Both the position numbers and the translations under genes were made by a program. A stretch of DNA of 64,000 nucleotides from Roseomonas sp. E05 (GTDB lineage Bacteria > Pseudomonadota > Alphaproteobacteria > Acetobacterales > Acetobacteraceae). The notes beneath the pieces are model-generated. The model was given only the letters and a program-made list of their open reading frames with translations. It did no database searches and was not told where the DNA came from. Numbering within the stretch: position 1 is the first letter of the stretch; every line of letters begins with the position of its first letter. Of the stretch, positions 1 to 8,695 are shown piece by piece. The DNA lies in assembly GCF_030063475.1 (NCBI RefSeq), contig NZ_JASIRT010000001.1:434001-498000 (forward strand). The letters are read 5' to 3'.

Positions 1-1264
1 CCGGCAGTTCCTGGAGGACTTCCCCCAGCCGCGCCGGCGCCAGCCCGGCCAGACGCGCCAGGCGCTGCAGCGCGACGCCGGCGGCCCCGGCCTGCGTGAT
101 CTCGCGCGCCACCACCTCTGCCGGCCCGGCGGAGGCCAGGGCCGCAAGATGCTCCAGCACCGCCGGCGCGTGGCGCCGAAGCCGCGCCGTTTCCGCGTCA
201 AGGACGCGGCCGCCCGCCACCGTCCGCGCCGGCGAGGCGAGACGCAGCACGAAATGCTCCCGCGCCGGCACCGCGACGGGCATGGCGCAGCGCAGTTGCG
301 CCAGGGACGTCTCGCCGGGTTCCAGGACCTCACGGTCCAGCAGGCGCAAGCGGGCCTCCACCTCCTGCGTGCCGAGCAGCAGGCGCAGCCGGGCAGTGTT
401 GCGCAGCGGCGGCGCATCCGCCACCGCCCGCAGCGTGACGCTCAGCCATTCGGAGGGCGGCAGCGCGCCCCGGGCCGCCAGGGCGGCACCCCGCGGCACC
501 TGCGCCGCCTCGATGCCGCGCAGGTTCACCGCCACGCGCTGGCCGGGCTGCGCCAGCGTCACCTTCGCGCCATGCACCTGCAGGCTCCGCACCCGCAGCT
601 CCGGCCCGGCGGGCACCAGCTCGATCTCGTCTCCGGCCGCGAGCGGCCCTCCCCGCAGCGTGCCCGTCACCACCGTGCCATGCCCGGCGATGCTGAAGGC
701 GCGGTCGATCGGCAGGTAGGGCACGCCGCCGGCCGCGGCCGGCCCGGCATCCCGCAGCACGGCGCCGACCGCTTCCTTCAGGGCCGCGATGCCCTCCCCG
801 ACGGTGGCGGCGGTGAGCACGGGCGGCGGCCCCTGGAAGCCGGCGCGCGCCGCAAGGGCCGCAGCCTCCCGCGCCGCGGCCTCCGCCTCCGCCGGCGTGA
901 CCAGGTCGGTCTTGCTGATGGCGATCACGGCACGACGCAGCCCGAGCAGCGCGGCGATGTCCACATGCTCGACGGTCTGCGGCTTGATGCCCTCGTTCGC
1001 CGCCACCACCAGCAGCACCGCGTTGATGCCGGTGGCGCCGGAGACCATGGTGCGCACGAAGCGCTCGTGACCGGGCATGTCGATGATGTCCACCACCCTG
1101 CCCGGCGCGTCGCCCAGCGTGAAATGCGCGAAGCCCAGCGCGATCGAGATGCCGCGCCGCTTCTCCTCGGGCAGGCGGTCGGTGTCCATGCCGGTCAGGG
1201 CGCGCACCAGGGCGGTCTTGCCGTGGTCCACATGGCCGATGGCGCCGAGCAGCAGGCGGTTCAT
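1..1264 (-). CDS. selB: Selenocysteine-specific elongation factor SelB (C-terminus cut off by window edge)
   Basis: SelB is the GTPase that carries selenocysteinyl-tRNA to the ribosome at recoded UGA codons. About 421 N-terminal codons are visible. The protein opens MNRLLLGAIGHVDHGKT, so the P-loop (GHVDHGKT) is at residues 9-16, followed by the G3 motif DMPGH and the G4-like SKTD. Beta-barrel domain sequence follows (TGTLRGG, then VRSLQVHG). The winged-helix C-terminal part lies outside the window. The ATG at 1264 overlaps the selA stop codon as ATGA, which fixes the start and indicates translational coupling. selA and selB therefore form one minus-strand operon. Confidence 0.95.
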   Translation of the reverse strand, partial: MNRLLLGAIGHVDHGKTALVRALTGMDTDRLPEEKRRGISIALGFAHFTLGDAPGRVVDIIDMPGHERFVRTMVSGATGINAVLLVVAANEGIKPQTVEHVDIAALLGLRRAVIAISKTDLVTPAEAEAAAREAAALAARAGFQGPPPVLTAATVGEGIAALKEAVGAVLRDAGPAAAGGVPYLPIDRAFSIAGHGTVVTGTLRGGPLAAGDEIELVPAGPELRVRSLQVHGAKVTLAQPGQRVAVNLRGIEAAQVPRGAALAARGALPPSEWLSVTLRAVADAPPLRNTARLRLLLGTQEVEARLRLLDREVLEPGETSLAQLRCAMPVAVPAREHFVLRLASPARTVAGGRVLDAETARLRRHAPAVLEHLAALASAGPAEVVAREITQAGAAGVALQRLARLAGLAPARLGEVLQELP

Positions 1265-2667
1265 GCCGGCTCTCTCGCCTGGCGGACGGCCTCGGCGATC
1301 TCCGGCAGCTCGTCCTCGCTGACGGCGAGCATGTCCAGCAGCACCCGCCCGCCGGCGATGCGGCCGATCACCGCCGGCTGGTGCAGCCGCAGGCGCCGCG
1401 CCAGCTCCTCCGCCGGGAGGCCGGGGACGGCAAGGCTGACGGCCTGGCTGGCCACCCCCTCGCCCGGCAGCGCGCCGCCGCCGGCATGGCCCTCGCTCGC
1501 CACCACCTTGGTTTCCGCCAGCCCCTCCAGCAGGGTGGCCAGCCGGTCCGCCCGCGCGCGCAGTTCGGCCTCCGTCTGCCCGAGCATCCGCAGCACCGGC
1601 AGGCGCTGCGGTGCGTCGCGGTGCAGGCGCAGCGTCGCCTCCAGCGCGGCGAGCGTCATCTTGTCCAGCCGCACCGCGCGCAGCAGCGGGTGACGGCGCA
1701 AGGGATCGATCGCCGCACGGCGGCCGACCAGCACGCCCGCCTGCGGGCCGCCGAGCAGCTTGTCGCCGCTGAAGGCCACGAGGTCGGCACCCGCCGCGAG
1801 GCATTCCGGCACGGTCGGCTCATGGGCATGGCCGAGCGGGCGCAGGTCGGCCAGCGTGCCGCTGCCGAGATCCTCCATCACCAGCAGCCCGTGCTCGCGC
1901 GCCAGCCCGGCCAGCTCGCCGACACCGGTCTCCGCACTGAAGCCGAGGATGCGGAAGTTGCTGCGATGCACCTTCAGCAGCACGCGCGTCTCGGCGGTGA
2001 TGGCGGCGCGGTAGTCGGCGAGGCGCGTCCTGTTGGTGCTGCCGACCTCCACCAGCCGCGCGCCGCCCTGGCGGATGACGTCCGGGATGCGGAAGCCGCC
2101 ACCGATCTCGACCAGCTCCCCGCGCGAGACGATGACCTCGCCGCCGGCCGCCAGGCCGCTCAGGGCCAGCAGCACGGCGGCGGCGTTGTTGTTGACCGCG
2201 AGCCCCGCCTCGGCGCCGGTGAGCTGGCGCAGCAGCGGCTCGATGCCCTGCGTGCGGGAACCGCGCGCACCGGCCGCGAGATCGAATTCCAAATTGGAGT
2301 AGCCGCGCGCCGCCTCGGCGGCCGCCTCCACCGCCTCCGGCGCCAGCGGTGCGCGGCCGAGATTGGTGTGCAGCACGATGCCCGTCGCATTGATGGCGCG
2401 CCGCAGCACGGGGCGCTGCCCGGCCCGCAACACGGCCCCCGCGCGCTCCAGCAGCGCCTCCGGAGCGGGGATCTCCGCCGCGGCCTCGCGCAATGTCGCG
2501 CGGATGTGATCGAGCGTGGCGCGCAGCGCCGCCGTCAGCGCCGGGCGCGAGAACGCCCGAATCAGCGGCTCCGCATCCGGCATCTCCAGCAGCCGCTGCA
2601 CCTGCGGCAGCGCGCGAAACCCGTGGGTGGCAGCTTTATTCTCGTCCTGCTTCGCTTCCCTGCTCAC
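1261..2667 (-). CDS. selA: L-seryl-tRNA(Sec) selenium transferase SelA
   Basis: SelA converts seryl-tRNA(Sec) to selenocysteinyl-tRNA(Sec) using selenophosphate and PLP. The frame shows the expected N-terminal region (ALPQVQRLLEMPDAEPLI), the RAINATGIVLHTNLGRAPL block, and FSGDKLLGGPQAG, whose Lys (about residue 303) binds PLP. I chose the GTG at 2667 (468 aa, close to the 463 aa of E. coli SelA). The open frame runs on to an ATG at 2736, but that start lies inside a dispersed repeat and would add residues foreign to the family. The gene is the first of a selA-selB pair with ATGA overlap and is divergent from selD. Confidence 0.95.
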   Translation of the reverse strand: MSREAKQDENKAATHGFRALPQVQRLLEMPDAEPLIRAFSRPALTAALRATLDHIRATLREAAAEIPAPEALLERAGAVLRAGQRPVLRRAINATGIVLHTNLGRAPLAPEAVEAAAEAARGYSNLEFDLAAGARGSRTQGIEPLLRQLTGAEAGLAVNNNAAAVLLALSGLAAGGEVIVSRGELVEIGGGFRIPDVIRQGGARLVEVGSTNRTRLADYRAAITAETRVLLKVHRSNFRILGFSAETGVGELAGLAREHGLLVMEDLGSGTLADLRPLGHAHEPTVPECLAAGADLVAFSGDKLLGGPQAGVLVGRRAAIDPLRRHPLLRAVRLDKMTLAALEATLRLHRDAPQRLPVLRMLGQTEAELRARADRLATLLEGLAETKVVASEGHAGGGALPGEGVASQAVSLAVPGLPAEELARRLRLHQPAVIGRIAGGRVLLDMLAVSEDELPEIAEAVRQAREPA

Positions 2668-2708
2668 CCTGCCGTCCCGTAATCCTGGCCAACACGCACC
2701 GAGCCGCC

Positions 2709-2814
2709 AGAGCGCTTTCCGTTCGCCCCGGCTCATGGAAAACGCTCCAGCCGTTTGTTTTGACGAGCATCTTCACCCGTTCCGATGATGCCATCGGAAC
2801 GGGATCTGCTCTAG
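2709..2814. repeat. Dispersed palindromic repeat, family 2, copy 1
   Basis: This 106-bp element lies between selA and selD and is repeated with few changes at 7662-7768. It holds two adjacent dyads. The first is GCGCTTTCCG...CGGAAAACGC-like around 2713-2746 (better preserved in copy 2 as GAGCATTTTCCG/CGGAAAATGCTC). The second is CCCGTTCCGATG/CATCGGAACGGG at about 2777-2803. The conserved linker GCCGTTTGTTTTGACGAGCA joins them. Both ends carry AGAGC/GCTCT. Its right end abuts the GAGG that may serve as the selD ribosome binding site. Confidence 0.85.
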
Positions 2815-2826
2815 AGGACAAGAATC

Positions 2827-3873
2827 ATGGCCGATGTCGAGCCCCCCCTCACCGCGCTCGCCCATGGCGGTGGATGCGGCTGCAAGCTGGCGCCCTCGGT
2901 GCTGCAGTCCCTGCTGGCGGAAATGCCGGCGGCCCGCGCCTTCCCCGATCTGCTGGTCGGCACCGAGACGGGCGACGATGCCGCCGTCTATCGCCTGAAC
3001 GACACGCAGGCGCTGGTGGCGACCACCGACTTCTTCACGCCCGTGGTGGACGACCCGCACGACTTCGGCCGCATCGCCGCGACGAACGCGCTTTCCGACG
3101 TCTACGCGATGGGCGGCACGCCGATCCTGGCGCTGGCGATCCTCGGCATGCCGCTCGGCAAGCTGTCGCCCGAGGTGGTGCGCCGCATCCTGGCCGGCGG
3201 CGCCGCAGTCTGCGCCGAGGCCGGCATCCCGGTGGCCGGCGGTCACTCGATCGACAGCCCGGAGCCGATCTACGGACTGGTGGCGCTCGGCCTGGTGCGG
3301 CCCGACCGCCTCCTGCGCAACAGCGGCGCCCGCGCGGGGGACCGGCTGATCCTGACCAAAGGGCTGGGCATCGGCATCTTCAGCGCCGCGCTGAAGAAGG
3401 GCGCGCTCGAGCCGCGGCTCTATCGCGTGATGCTGGACTCCACGACGCAGCTCAACCGGGTGGGCGCCACGCTGCCCGACCTGCCGGGCGTGCACGCGGC
3501 AACCGACGTGACCGGCTTCGGCCTGCTCGGCCACGCGCTGGAGATGTGCCGCGGCTCCGGCCTCGGTGCGCAGCTCCGGCTCGACGCCCTGCCGCTGCTG
3601 GAGGGTGCCGGGGACCTGGCCCGCGCCGGCTTCAGCACCGGCGCCGCGACGCGCAACTGGGCGAGCTACGGCGATGCGGTGCGCCTGCCGGCGGGCCTGC
3701 CGGACTGGCAGCGGGGCATGCTCTGCGATCCGCAGACCAGCGGTGGGCTCCTCATCGCCGTGGCGCCCGAGGCGGCGCCGGACCTGCTGGCGCGGCTCCG
3801 TGCGGCAGGCCATCCGCTTGCCGCAGAGGTCGGCGCCCTGCAGGCCGGGCCGCCGGTGGTGGCGGTGACCTGA
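2827..3873 (+). CDS. selD: Selenide, water dikinase SelD
   Basis: SelD makes selenophosphate from selenide and ATP, the selenium donor for SelA. The 348-residue length is typical of the family. The N-terminus carries HGGGCGCK with Cys17, Cys19 and Lys20, matching the catalytic Cys and Lys of E. coli SelD, so this is the cysteine form and not itself a selenoprotein. TGDDAAVY and [12 protein letters not shown] form the ATP/metal-binding region, and [11 protein letters not shown] and [13 protein letters not shown] are family signatures. ATG at 2827 has GAGG about eight bases upstream. It diverges from selAB, from which it is separated only by the dispersed repeat. Confidence 0.96.
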   Translation: MADVEPPLTALAHGGGCGCKLAPSVLQSLLAEMPAARAFPDLLVGTETGDDAAVYRLNDTQALVATTDFFTPVVDDPHDFGRIAATNALSDVYAMGGTPILALAILGMPLGKLSPEVVRRILAGGAAVCAEAGIPVAGGHSIDSPEPIYGLVALGLVRPDRLLRNSGARAGDRLILTKGLGIGIFSAALKKGALEPRLYRVMLDSTTQLNRVGATLPDLPGVHAATDVTGFGLLGHALEMCRGSGLGAQLRLDALPLLEGAGDLARAGFSTGAATRNWASYGDAVRLPAGLPDWQRGMLCDPQTSGGLLIAVAPEAAPDLLARLRAAGHPLAAEVGALQAGPPVVAVT

Positions 3874-4013
3874 CCGCCGCGGCGGGCCGCATGGCCGAGG
3901 GGGAGTAATCCACAAGAGCAGCTTGGCGGAGCGGGCCGGGGCCGCATGATGCCACCGGACCTGCAGCTTGGGCGTATTCCGCCCTGGACCGGCCGGCCCA
4001 TGAGCATGAAGGC

Positions 4014-4883
4014 ATGCCGCGCGTGGATTGGCCCTCCCCTGAACCGGACCTGCCGCAGGCACCCTCCGACAGCCTTTCCTGGCCGGCGAGGTGCCACGCT
4101 GCAGGACAGGCCTGGCAGGGCCGGGCGTTGATGCTGCTGACGCGCCTGGCCGGTTTGTTGCCTGTGGGGCTGCGCGGACAGGGTGCGCAGGGCTTCACCA
4201 CAGCGGCAGAGCTGGCCGCAGCCACGGGCCTGCGCTGCATCGGCACCCTGCCACAGCGGCCCCGCCACATGGGTACCCCCGTCTGCGAGAAGGCGTTCAG
4301 CACGGCCGTCCAGGGTATCGCCAGCCGCCTCGGACTGCTTGCTGCCGGCACTGAAGGGCGCGTGGTGCTGGTCACCTCGGCCGTGCCGTCCGAGGGCAGG
4401 TCCACCCTGTGCCAGGCCCTTGCCGAGGCGCTGCTGGCCGCCGGTCAGCGCGTCCTGCTGTTGGATGCGCGCGCATCGGGCAGCGGCCCGGCAGGCGCCG
4501 CCGGGGCGGCGGCACGCCCCTGCCTTGTGGCAGTGCGTGACCGGCCGGCCTTCGGCGCCCTGCCCGATGCGGAGCGCATCGGCGAATTCGCCCAGTTCCT
4601 CGACGATGCCCGCCTGCACTTCGACACCATCCTGCTGACAGGGGCGCCGGTGATGCGGTCGGCGGATTCGCTGATCCTGGGCGGAATGTCCGATCGGATC
4701 GTCACGGTGGTGCGTCGGGCGACGACACCGCGGCGCGTCGTTCAAGCGGCGCTCCGCCGGCTTGCAGAGCGCTCCCTCGCCGTGGAGGGTGTGGTGCTGA
4801 ACGACGTTGCGCCGCGGCACGATGCGGCGGCTGCGCAAGCGCGCCTCCTGCGGCGGCGCCTCCGCCCCGGGGCCTCTGCCTGA
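4014..4883 (+). CDS. Wzc/ExoP-type P-loop protein, C-terminal part only, probably inactive
   Basis: The 289-residue frame matches only the cytoplasmic ATPase half of Wzc/ExoP polysaccharide co-polymerases. The linker FTTAAELAAATGLRCIGTLP is followed by VVLVTSAVPSEGRSTL (Walker A position), VLLLDARA (Walker A') and FDTILLTGAPV (Walker B position). In active members these read EGKST, DAD and IDSPP. Here the Walker A Lys is Arg and the Walker B Asp is missing. No membrane-spanning Wzz domain is present upstream and no other polysaccharide genes are nearby. It may be a truncated relic, or a repurposed ATP-binding protein. An alternative ATG at 4131 would give 250 residues and remove an unconvincing N-terminal extension. 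Confidence 0.6.
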   Translation: MPRVDWPSPEPDLPQAPSDSLSWPARCHAAGQAWQGRALMLLTRLAGLLPVGLRGQGAQGFTTAAELAAATGLRCIGTLPQRPRHMGTPVCEKAFSTAVQGIASRLGLLAAGTEGRVVLVTSAVPSEGRSTLCQALAEALLAAGQRVLLLDARASGSGPAGAAGAAARPCLVAVRDRPAFGALPDAERIGEFAQFLDDARLHFDTILLTGAPVMRSADSLILGGMSDRIVTVVRRATTPRRVVQAALRRLAERSLAVEGVVLNDVAPRHDAAAAQARLLRRRLRPGASA

Positions 4884-5726
4884 TCCCTGCCTGCTGACCC
4901 TGCCTGGCGCGCACCTCATCCTCCCGCACAGGGTCCGGGCGCCCGCATACCGCGGCCTGTGCGGCGAGGCCGGCACGGCGGGAAGCAATGAGGGGCAGAA
5001 GGCGCAGCCGTTCCGCTTCCGCGGAGCACGAAACCACCCGGCACCCGGTCCCTCCTGCCCTGCGAGCCGCATCGCCGCCGGTTCGGGGCAGGAAGGGGAG
5101 CGGACGCGGTCTTCGATGGCAGCCGAGACCGTCTCATTTACTATCTTCTAAATCATTTATTTTTCAGAAATTCGTCTGAGGAGAATGCTCCAGAAACATG
5201 ATTTATACTTAGTTGCCAAAGAAATATATCCGAACGGTTGGGTTTCTTTTTCTATTTCAACTCACATGACGAGTCCCCGCAGCCGCATGGATCGCGGATT
5301 GCATTCAGCATCCCCAGATATCCTGCAAACACAAAACAGGGCTACCTCCAATAAAAACCCCAGGCTTACTTAGGATTCAGCGGTTTCTTGTTGACCTCCC
5401 CCGATACCGCCAATATGTTTCTGACAAGAACAGAAAAAGACAAAGCGCCACGCCGGCACCGCGGACGACGCCGCCATGAATGGGGCGCCTGAACGGCAGC
5501 TCCGGCGAAGAGACAAAACGTCAAAAGGGAGGAGGAAAGCCGATGAAGGCCCGGAGCCATTCGCCACCGGAGTAGCGGCAGATCACGCCCAAAACGTTCC
5601 CATAACGAAACGCTTTGGGCGTGACTTGGGTGGAGCCGGCGTCAAGCCGCGCGCATCCCAAGGAGATGCAGTCTCTCCACGCCTGCTTCCAGAAAATCCA
5701 GCACCCCGACAGATCGGAGGCTCTCC
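4884..5726. other. Gene-free stretch with AT-richer core
   Basis: This stretch of about 840 bases contains no convincing gene. From about 5125 to 5420 the base composition is clearly more AT-rich than anywhere else in the window, with runs such as TCATTTATTTTTCAG. A short frame at 5185-5373 (62 codons) opens with ATG, but its GAGGAG lies only one base upstream, which is too close to act as a ribosome binding site, and it shows no recognisable motif. A strong hairpin at 5583-5624 lies about 100 bases before the next gene. The region could be a long leader or promoter region for the secreted-protein genes, or the scar of an insertion. Confidence 0.6.
5583..5624. promoter_or_regulatory. Long inverted repeat upstream of the secreted-protein cluster
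   Basis: Perfect 11-base arms TCACGCCCAAA (5583-5593) and TTTGGGCGTGA (5614-5624) flank an inner dyad CGTT-CCCAT-AACG. No U-tract follows, so a simple terminator is unlikely. Its place about 100 bases before the ATG at 5727 suits an operator or a 5'-UTR hairpin. Confidence 0.5.
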
Positions 5727-6101
5727 ATGCGTCGGTTCCTGTTCACCTGTGCCCTCGGCCTCGCCGCCGCGGGCCCCGCCCTTGCGCAGAGCGCGGGCAC
5801 GAGCGTCACCTACTCCAGCGGCGAGTTCGTGAGCACCACCCAGGTCAACATGGGCAAGCCCGGGCAGATGGGCATCGCCACCTCCGTCTCCGGAGGCTTC
5901 TCCGGAAACACCAATGTCAGCAATCCCTTCGGCAGCCTGTCCGGCTCGGGCACGATGGTGCTGAGCCGCTCCATCGGCATGGCCCTGGGTGGCGGCTCCT
6001 TCAACGTGGGCAGCAGCGTCGTGTCGAGCCCGACGGCGACGCTCACCACGGCCTATGGCGGCCAGTACACCTTCAAGGTCACCGGCCCCAGCCTGCCCTG
6101 A
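5727..6101 (+). CDS. Small exported protein of unknown function
   Basis: The 124-residue protein starts MRRFLFTCALGLAAAGPALAQ, a clear Sec signal peptide with cleavage expected after ALA. The mature part of about 104 residues is rich in Ser, Gly, Thr and Val and has no Cys. It contains alternating polar/hydrophobic stretches of the kind found in beta-structured surface proteins (GTSVTYSSGEFVSTTQVNM). GGAGG lies six bases before ATG. It is the first of five plus-strand genes for exported proteins. I do not recognise the family. Confidence 0.75.
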   Translation: MRRFLFTCALGLAAAGPALAQSAGTSVTYSSGEFVSTTQVNMGKPGQMGIATSVSGGFSGNTNVSNPFGSLSGSGTMVLSRSIGMALGGGSFNVGSSVVSSPTATLTTAYGGQYTFKVTGPSLP

Positions 6102-6281
6102 CGAGTTCGGTGCCCGCGGCGCCAGCCGCAGGGCGCCCACGAGGCGTGTGGCGCTTCCGAAGCACGAAGATGCAGGGACACCACACGGGGGGCGCAAGCC
6201 CTCGACTAAAACATCCCGGGATTTCCCGGGGTGATCGGAGGCTGCAGCGGGCCTGTCCCGCTGTGGAGTTCAGAAGGGGAA

Positions 6282-6617
6282 ATGATCATGCACAAGCTTC
6301 TTCTCGCTGGTGTCGCTCTGGCCGGTCTTGGCCTGTTCGGCGGTAGCGCCATGGCCGGCGGCTATAATCACTACGGGCCGGCTGCCTCGGCCAGTTCCAG
6401 CGCGGGCGCCGGCAGTTCGGTTTCCGGCGCCGGGCTGATCGTCGGCGCCCAGTCCAGCGCGGGCACCAGCACGGGAAGCACCGCCACCTCCGGCTGGCTC
6501 GGCAATTACTCCAGCACGGGGACCACAAGCGGTTCCAGCTCCAGCGGCTTTGCTGGTTTCGGCGGCTTCAGCGCCGGCAGCAGCACGAGCGGCGGCTCCT
6601 GGGCCACCGTGCGCTAA
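6282..6617 (+). CDS. Ser/Gly/Ala-rich exported protein
   Basis: The 111-residue protein begins MIMHKLLLAGVALAGLGLFG and has a signal peptide ending near SAMA. After that it is very low in complexity, dominated by Ser, Gly, Ala and Thr (for example ASASSSAGAGSSVSGAG), with a few aromatic residues (GGYNHYGP near the mature N-terminus, GWLGNYSS in the middle). The start at 6282 has AAGGGGA upstream; the frame is open to an ATG at 6231, but that would bury the signal peptide. Composition suggests a flexible surface or matrix protein. The function is unknown. Confidence 0.7.
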   Translation: MIMHKLLLAGVALAGLGLFGGSAMAGGYNHYGPAASASSSAGAGSSVSGAGLIVGAQSSAGTSTGSTATSGWLGNYSSTGTTSGSSSSGFAGFGGFSAGSSTSGGSWATVR

Positions 6618-6644
6618 GGTCTGACCCTCGTGGCAGGCCGGAGC

Positions 6645-7664
6645 ATGAAGGCGTCAGCCTTCATGGGGGTGGGGGCGGCAATTGCCGCCCTCGCTTCCTC
6701 ACCCGTATTGGCGCAGGACGCCAATACCCAGACGATCAACCAGAATCTCCGGCAGGAGTACTACGAGAACTCGACTTCCACCCAGCGGGTCATCAACGAG
6801 GGCATTCCGAAGGCGCCGCACCAGGCTCCATCCCTGGGGCTGGGAAACATCTACGGCCTGAATCCCTGCGCGACCGGTGTTTCCCTCGGCGCCACGACCC
6901 CGCTGTTCGGGATCGGCGGCGCCTTCAGCAACATCGATCAGGAATGTCAGACTCGTAACAATGCCGCGGTTCTGGTGTCGGGGTTGCGGGATGAGGCCGC
7001 CGCCAGGGAAGTCCTGTGCACCATCCCCACCATCCGCGAGGCCTTTGTCCGCGTTGGGCGGCCCTGCATCTCCGATGGCGGCCGGCCCACCGTCCTGCCC
7101 AGCAACTTCCCCGCCGGCGCCGGCCAGTCGGGGAACTATGTCGGAGACGGGGTCGGTGTCGCGGGCACGCAGCTGCCGCCGACCGCCCTGCCGCCGGCCA
7201 CCTCCGGACCGCCGATGCGCGCGCCGCACGTTAACGGCGACCCGCGGCTCCGTTCCGAAGCGGCCCCGGATGCGCCGGCTTTCTGCCTCACGCCAGGCCT
7301 CGACATCAGCCTGTATCCGGAATGCATCGGCGGCCGCACGGCCGGGAACAGCCCCCGCCGCCCCTCTGAGGCCCGCAAGGCCAGGGCCGGCAGCCAGCCA
7401 GGCCAGGCGCAGGTGACACGGAGGCCGGAAGCCGCGCCGGAAGAGAGGCGCGAAGCCCCCTCCAGGCAGACAGCTCCCGCAGATGCTTCCCGGCCCTCCC
7501 GGCCCGTCCTGGGCAGCATCAGGTCGAATCCCGCGAATTGCGAGGCTGCGTCAACAGCCGTGCAGCGGCTCTACGCGGAATGCACGGCAGCCCGCATGAC
7601 CGCCTCCCGCGACGAGGCGAAAGAGCCGCAGCCGATGCTCACCGCCGCCTACGATGCCCGCTAG
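6645..7664 (+). CDS. Exported protein with Pro/Arg-rich C-terminal half, unknown function
   Basis: Read from the ATG at 6645 (339 aa), the protein starts MKASAFMGVGAAIAALASS with signal cleavage expected after VLA. The first mature third has a compact, Cys-containing region (NPCATGVSLG, then DQECQTRNNAAVLVSG, VLCTIPTIREAF, RPCISDGG), so disulfides are plausible. The remainder is Pro-, Ala- and Arg-rich and probably disordered, with two Cys close to the end (ANCEAAS, YAECTAAR). The upstream ATG at 6630 is in frame but precedes the signal peptide. The stop codon TAG is the first triplet of the repeat that follows. Family unknown. Confidence 0.65.
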   Translation: MKASAFMGVGAAIAALASSPVLAQDANTQTINQNLRQEYYENSTSTQRVINEGIPKAPHQAPSLGLGNIYGLNPCATGVSLGATTPLFGIGGAFSNIDQECQTRNNAAVLVSGLRDEAAAREVLCTIPTIREAFVRVGRPCISDGGRPTVLPSNFPAGAGQSGNYVGDGVGVAGTQLPPTALPPATSGPPMRAPHVNGDPRLRSEAAPDAPAFCLTPGLDISLYPECIGGRTAGNSPRRPSEARKARAGSQPGQAQVTRRPEAAPEERREAPSRQTAPADASRPSRPVLGSIRSNPANCEAASTAVQRLYAECTAARMTASRDEAKEPQPMLTAAYDAR

Positions 7665-7768
7665 AGCATTTTCCGTTCGCTCTGGCTCACGGAAAATGCT
7701 CCAGCCGTTTGTTTTGACGAGCATCTTCACCCGTTCCGATGATGCCATCGGAACGGGATCCGCTCTAG
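7662..7768. repeat. Dispersed palindromic repeat, family 2, copy 2
   Basis: Nearly identical to 2709-2814. It has a first dyad AGAGCATTTTCCG/CGGAAAATGCT, the linker GCCGTTTGTTTTGACGAGCA, a second dyad CCCGTTCCGATG/CATCGGAACGGG, and ends in CGCTCTAG. The first dyad is better preserved here than in copy 1, so copy 2 is probably closer to the ancestral unit. The element begins with the TAG that ends the preceding gene. Confidence 0.85.
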
Positions 7769-7804
7769 CGATGTGGAGACGAATCTTTCCCATGGAGGAA
7801 GACA

Positions 7805-8368
7805 ATGATCTCTGTCAGCAGCTCGAATGAAGCCAGCTCATCGTCCTCGAGCCCGAGCAGCGGCGCGCCTGAAACCTTCCTGGCTTCGGACGATGCGGTG
7901 CAGTCCGCCGTCTGGTCCGTGCAATCCTACGCCTTCACCTACGGAGATGGCACCTTCAGCCACATCAGCGTCATCGGAGGGCGGTCCGGGCAGGACCCGC
8001 TCGCCGGGCTGGACGGCGTCAGGGTCCCTGGCGCAACCCCCGGTGACGATGTCATCTATGCAGGCCCTGACGACAACACCATCGAAGGCGGCGTGGGCGC
8101 CGATGCGCTGCATGGCGGTCCCGGCCCCGACCTGTTCATCTACCGGATGGGCGATGGCAACGACACGATCCGTGGCTTCGACCCCCAGACCGATCGCCTG
8201 GTGATCCTGGGCGCGCCGTCGGTGAGCCTGGACAGCGATCCCGGCGGCGCGATGGTGCAGCTTCCCGACGGTGCGACCATCACCCTGCATGTTTCGGACT
8301 TAGGCCTGGACCAGGCGGATCTGCTTCCGGCAATGCTGCTGGCGCAGCATGCCTGCCTGTTCCTGTGA
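7805..8368 (+). CDS. RTX-type calcium-binding protein, probable type I secretion substrate
   Basis: The 187-residue protein has no N-terminal signal peptide. A Ser-rich start is followed at about residues 78-112 by RTX nonapeptide-like units (PGDDVIYAGPDDNTIEGGVG, then GADALHGGPGPDLFIYRMGD). These form calcium-binding beta-rolls in proteins exported by type I systems. After the roll comes GFDPQTDRLVIL, typical of the region following such repeats, and a short hydrophobic C-terminus. It is a very small member with only about two to three units. ATG at 7805 follows GGAGGAAG. No type I transporter gene is in the window. It lies inside a run of exported-protein genes. Confidence 0.75.
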   Translation: MISVSSSNEASSSSSSPSSGAPETFLASDDAVQSAVWSVQSYAFTYGDGTFSHISVIGGRSGQDPLAGLDGVRVPGATPGDDVIYAGPDDNTIEGGVGADALHGGPGPDLFIYRMGDGNDTIRGFDPQTDRLVILGAPSVSLDSDPGGAMVQLPDGATITLHVSDLGLDQADLLPAMLLAQHACLFL

Positions 8369-8695
8369 CAAAGACTGAGGGCGGCGCAGTCCTTCCGCAT
8401 TCCGGCAGCGCCCGTGCAGTTCTCGCGAGGCACGCCGCCCATCTCTGACGGTTTTCAGGACGGCCGGAGCCGGCAGAGGTCTCCCCTCCCGGCTCCGCCC
8501 CGCTCTGAGGGAATTGAATCTCCCAGCCTCCCACCTTCGCCACCGCCCGACCCCCCGAGGCCCTTCCCCGCACCGCAGGTCCGCGCCGGCCCCTGCGCGC
8601 TGCAGGACGTTCTCATCGAAGAACGAGAAGTTTACTTTTTGGGACGACATAGCATCCCATACGGTTCTTTTTCTTGATACAAGACGAGGAATCCG
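8369..8695. other. Intergenic region upstream of the repeat protein
   Basis: No gene is supported in these 327 bases. The first two thirds are GC-rich. The last 75 bases are AT-richer and hold a short dyad TTCTC...GAGAA near 8612-8631, then T-rich runs, and GAGGAATCCG directly before the ATG at 8696. This is a plausible promoter and leader for the 308-residue protein, but I cannot name specific -35/-10 boxes. Confidence 0.4.

Noticed and set aside
2667-2736. A longer SelA starting at ATG 2736
   Set aside because: The extra residues are encoded largely by a dispersed repeat that also occurs beside an unrelated gene.
5185-5373. A 62-codon gene in the AT-rich island
   Set aside because: The possible ribosome site is one base from the ATG, and the sequence shows no recognisable pattern.
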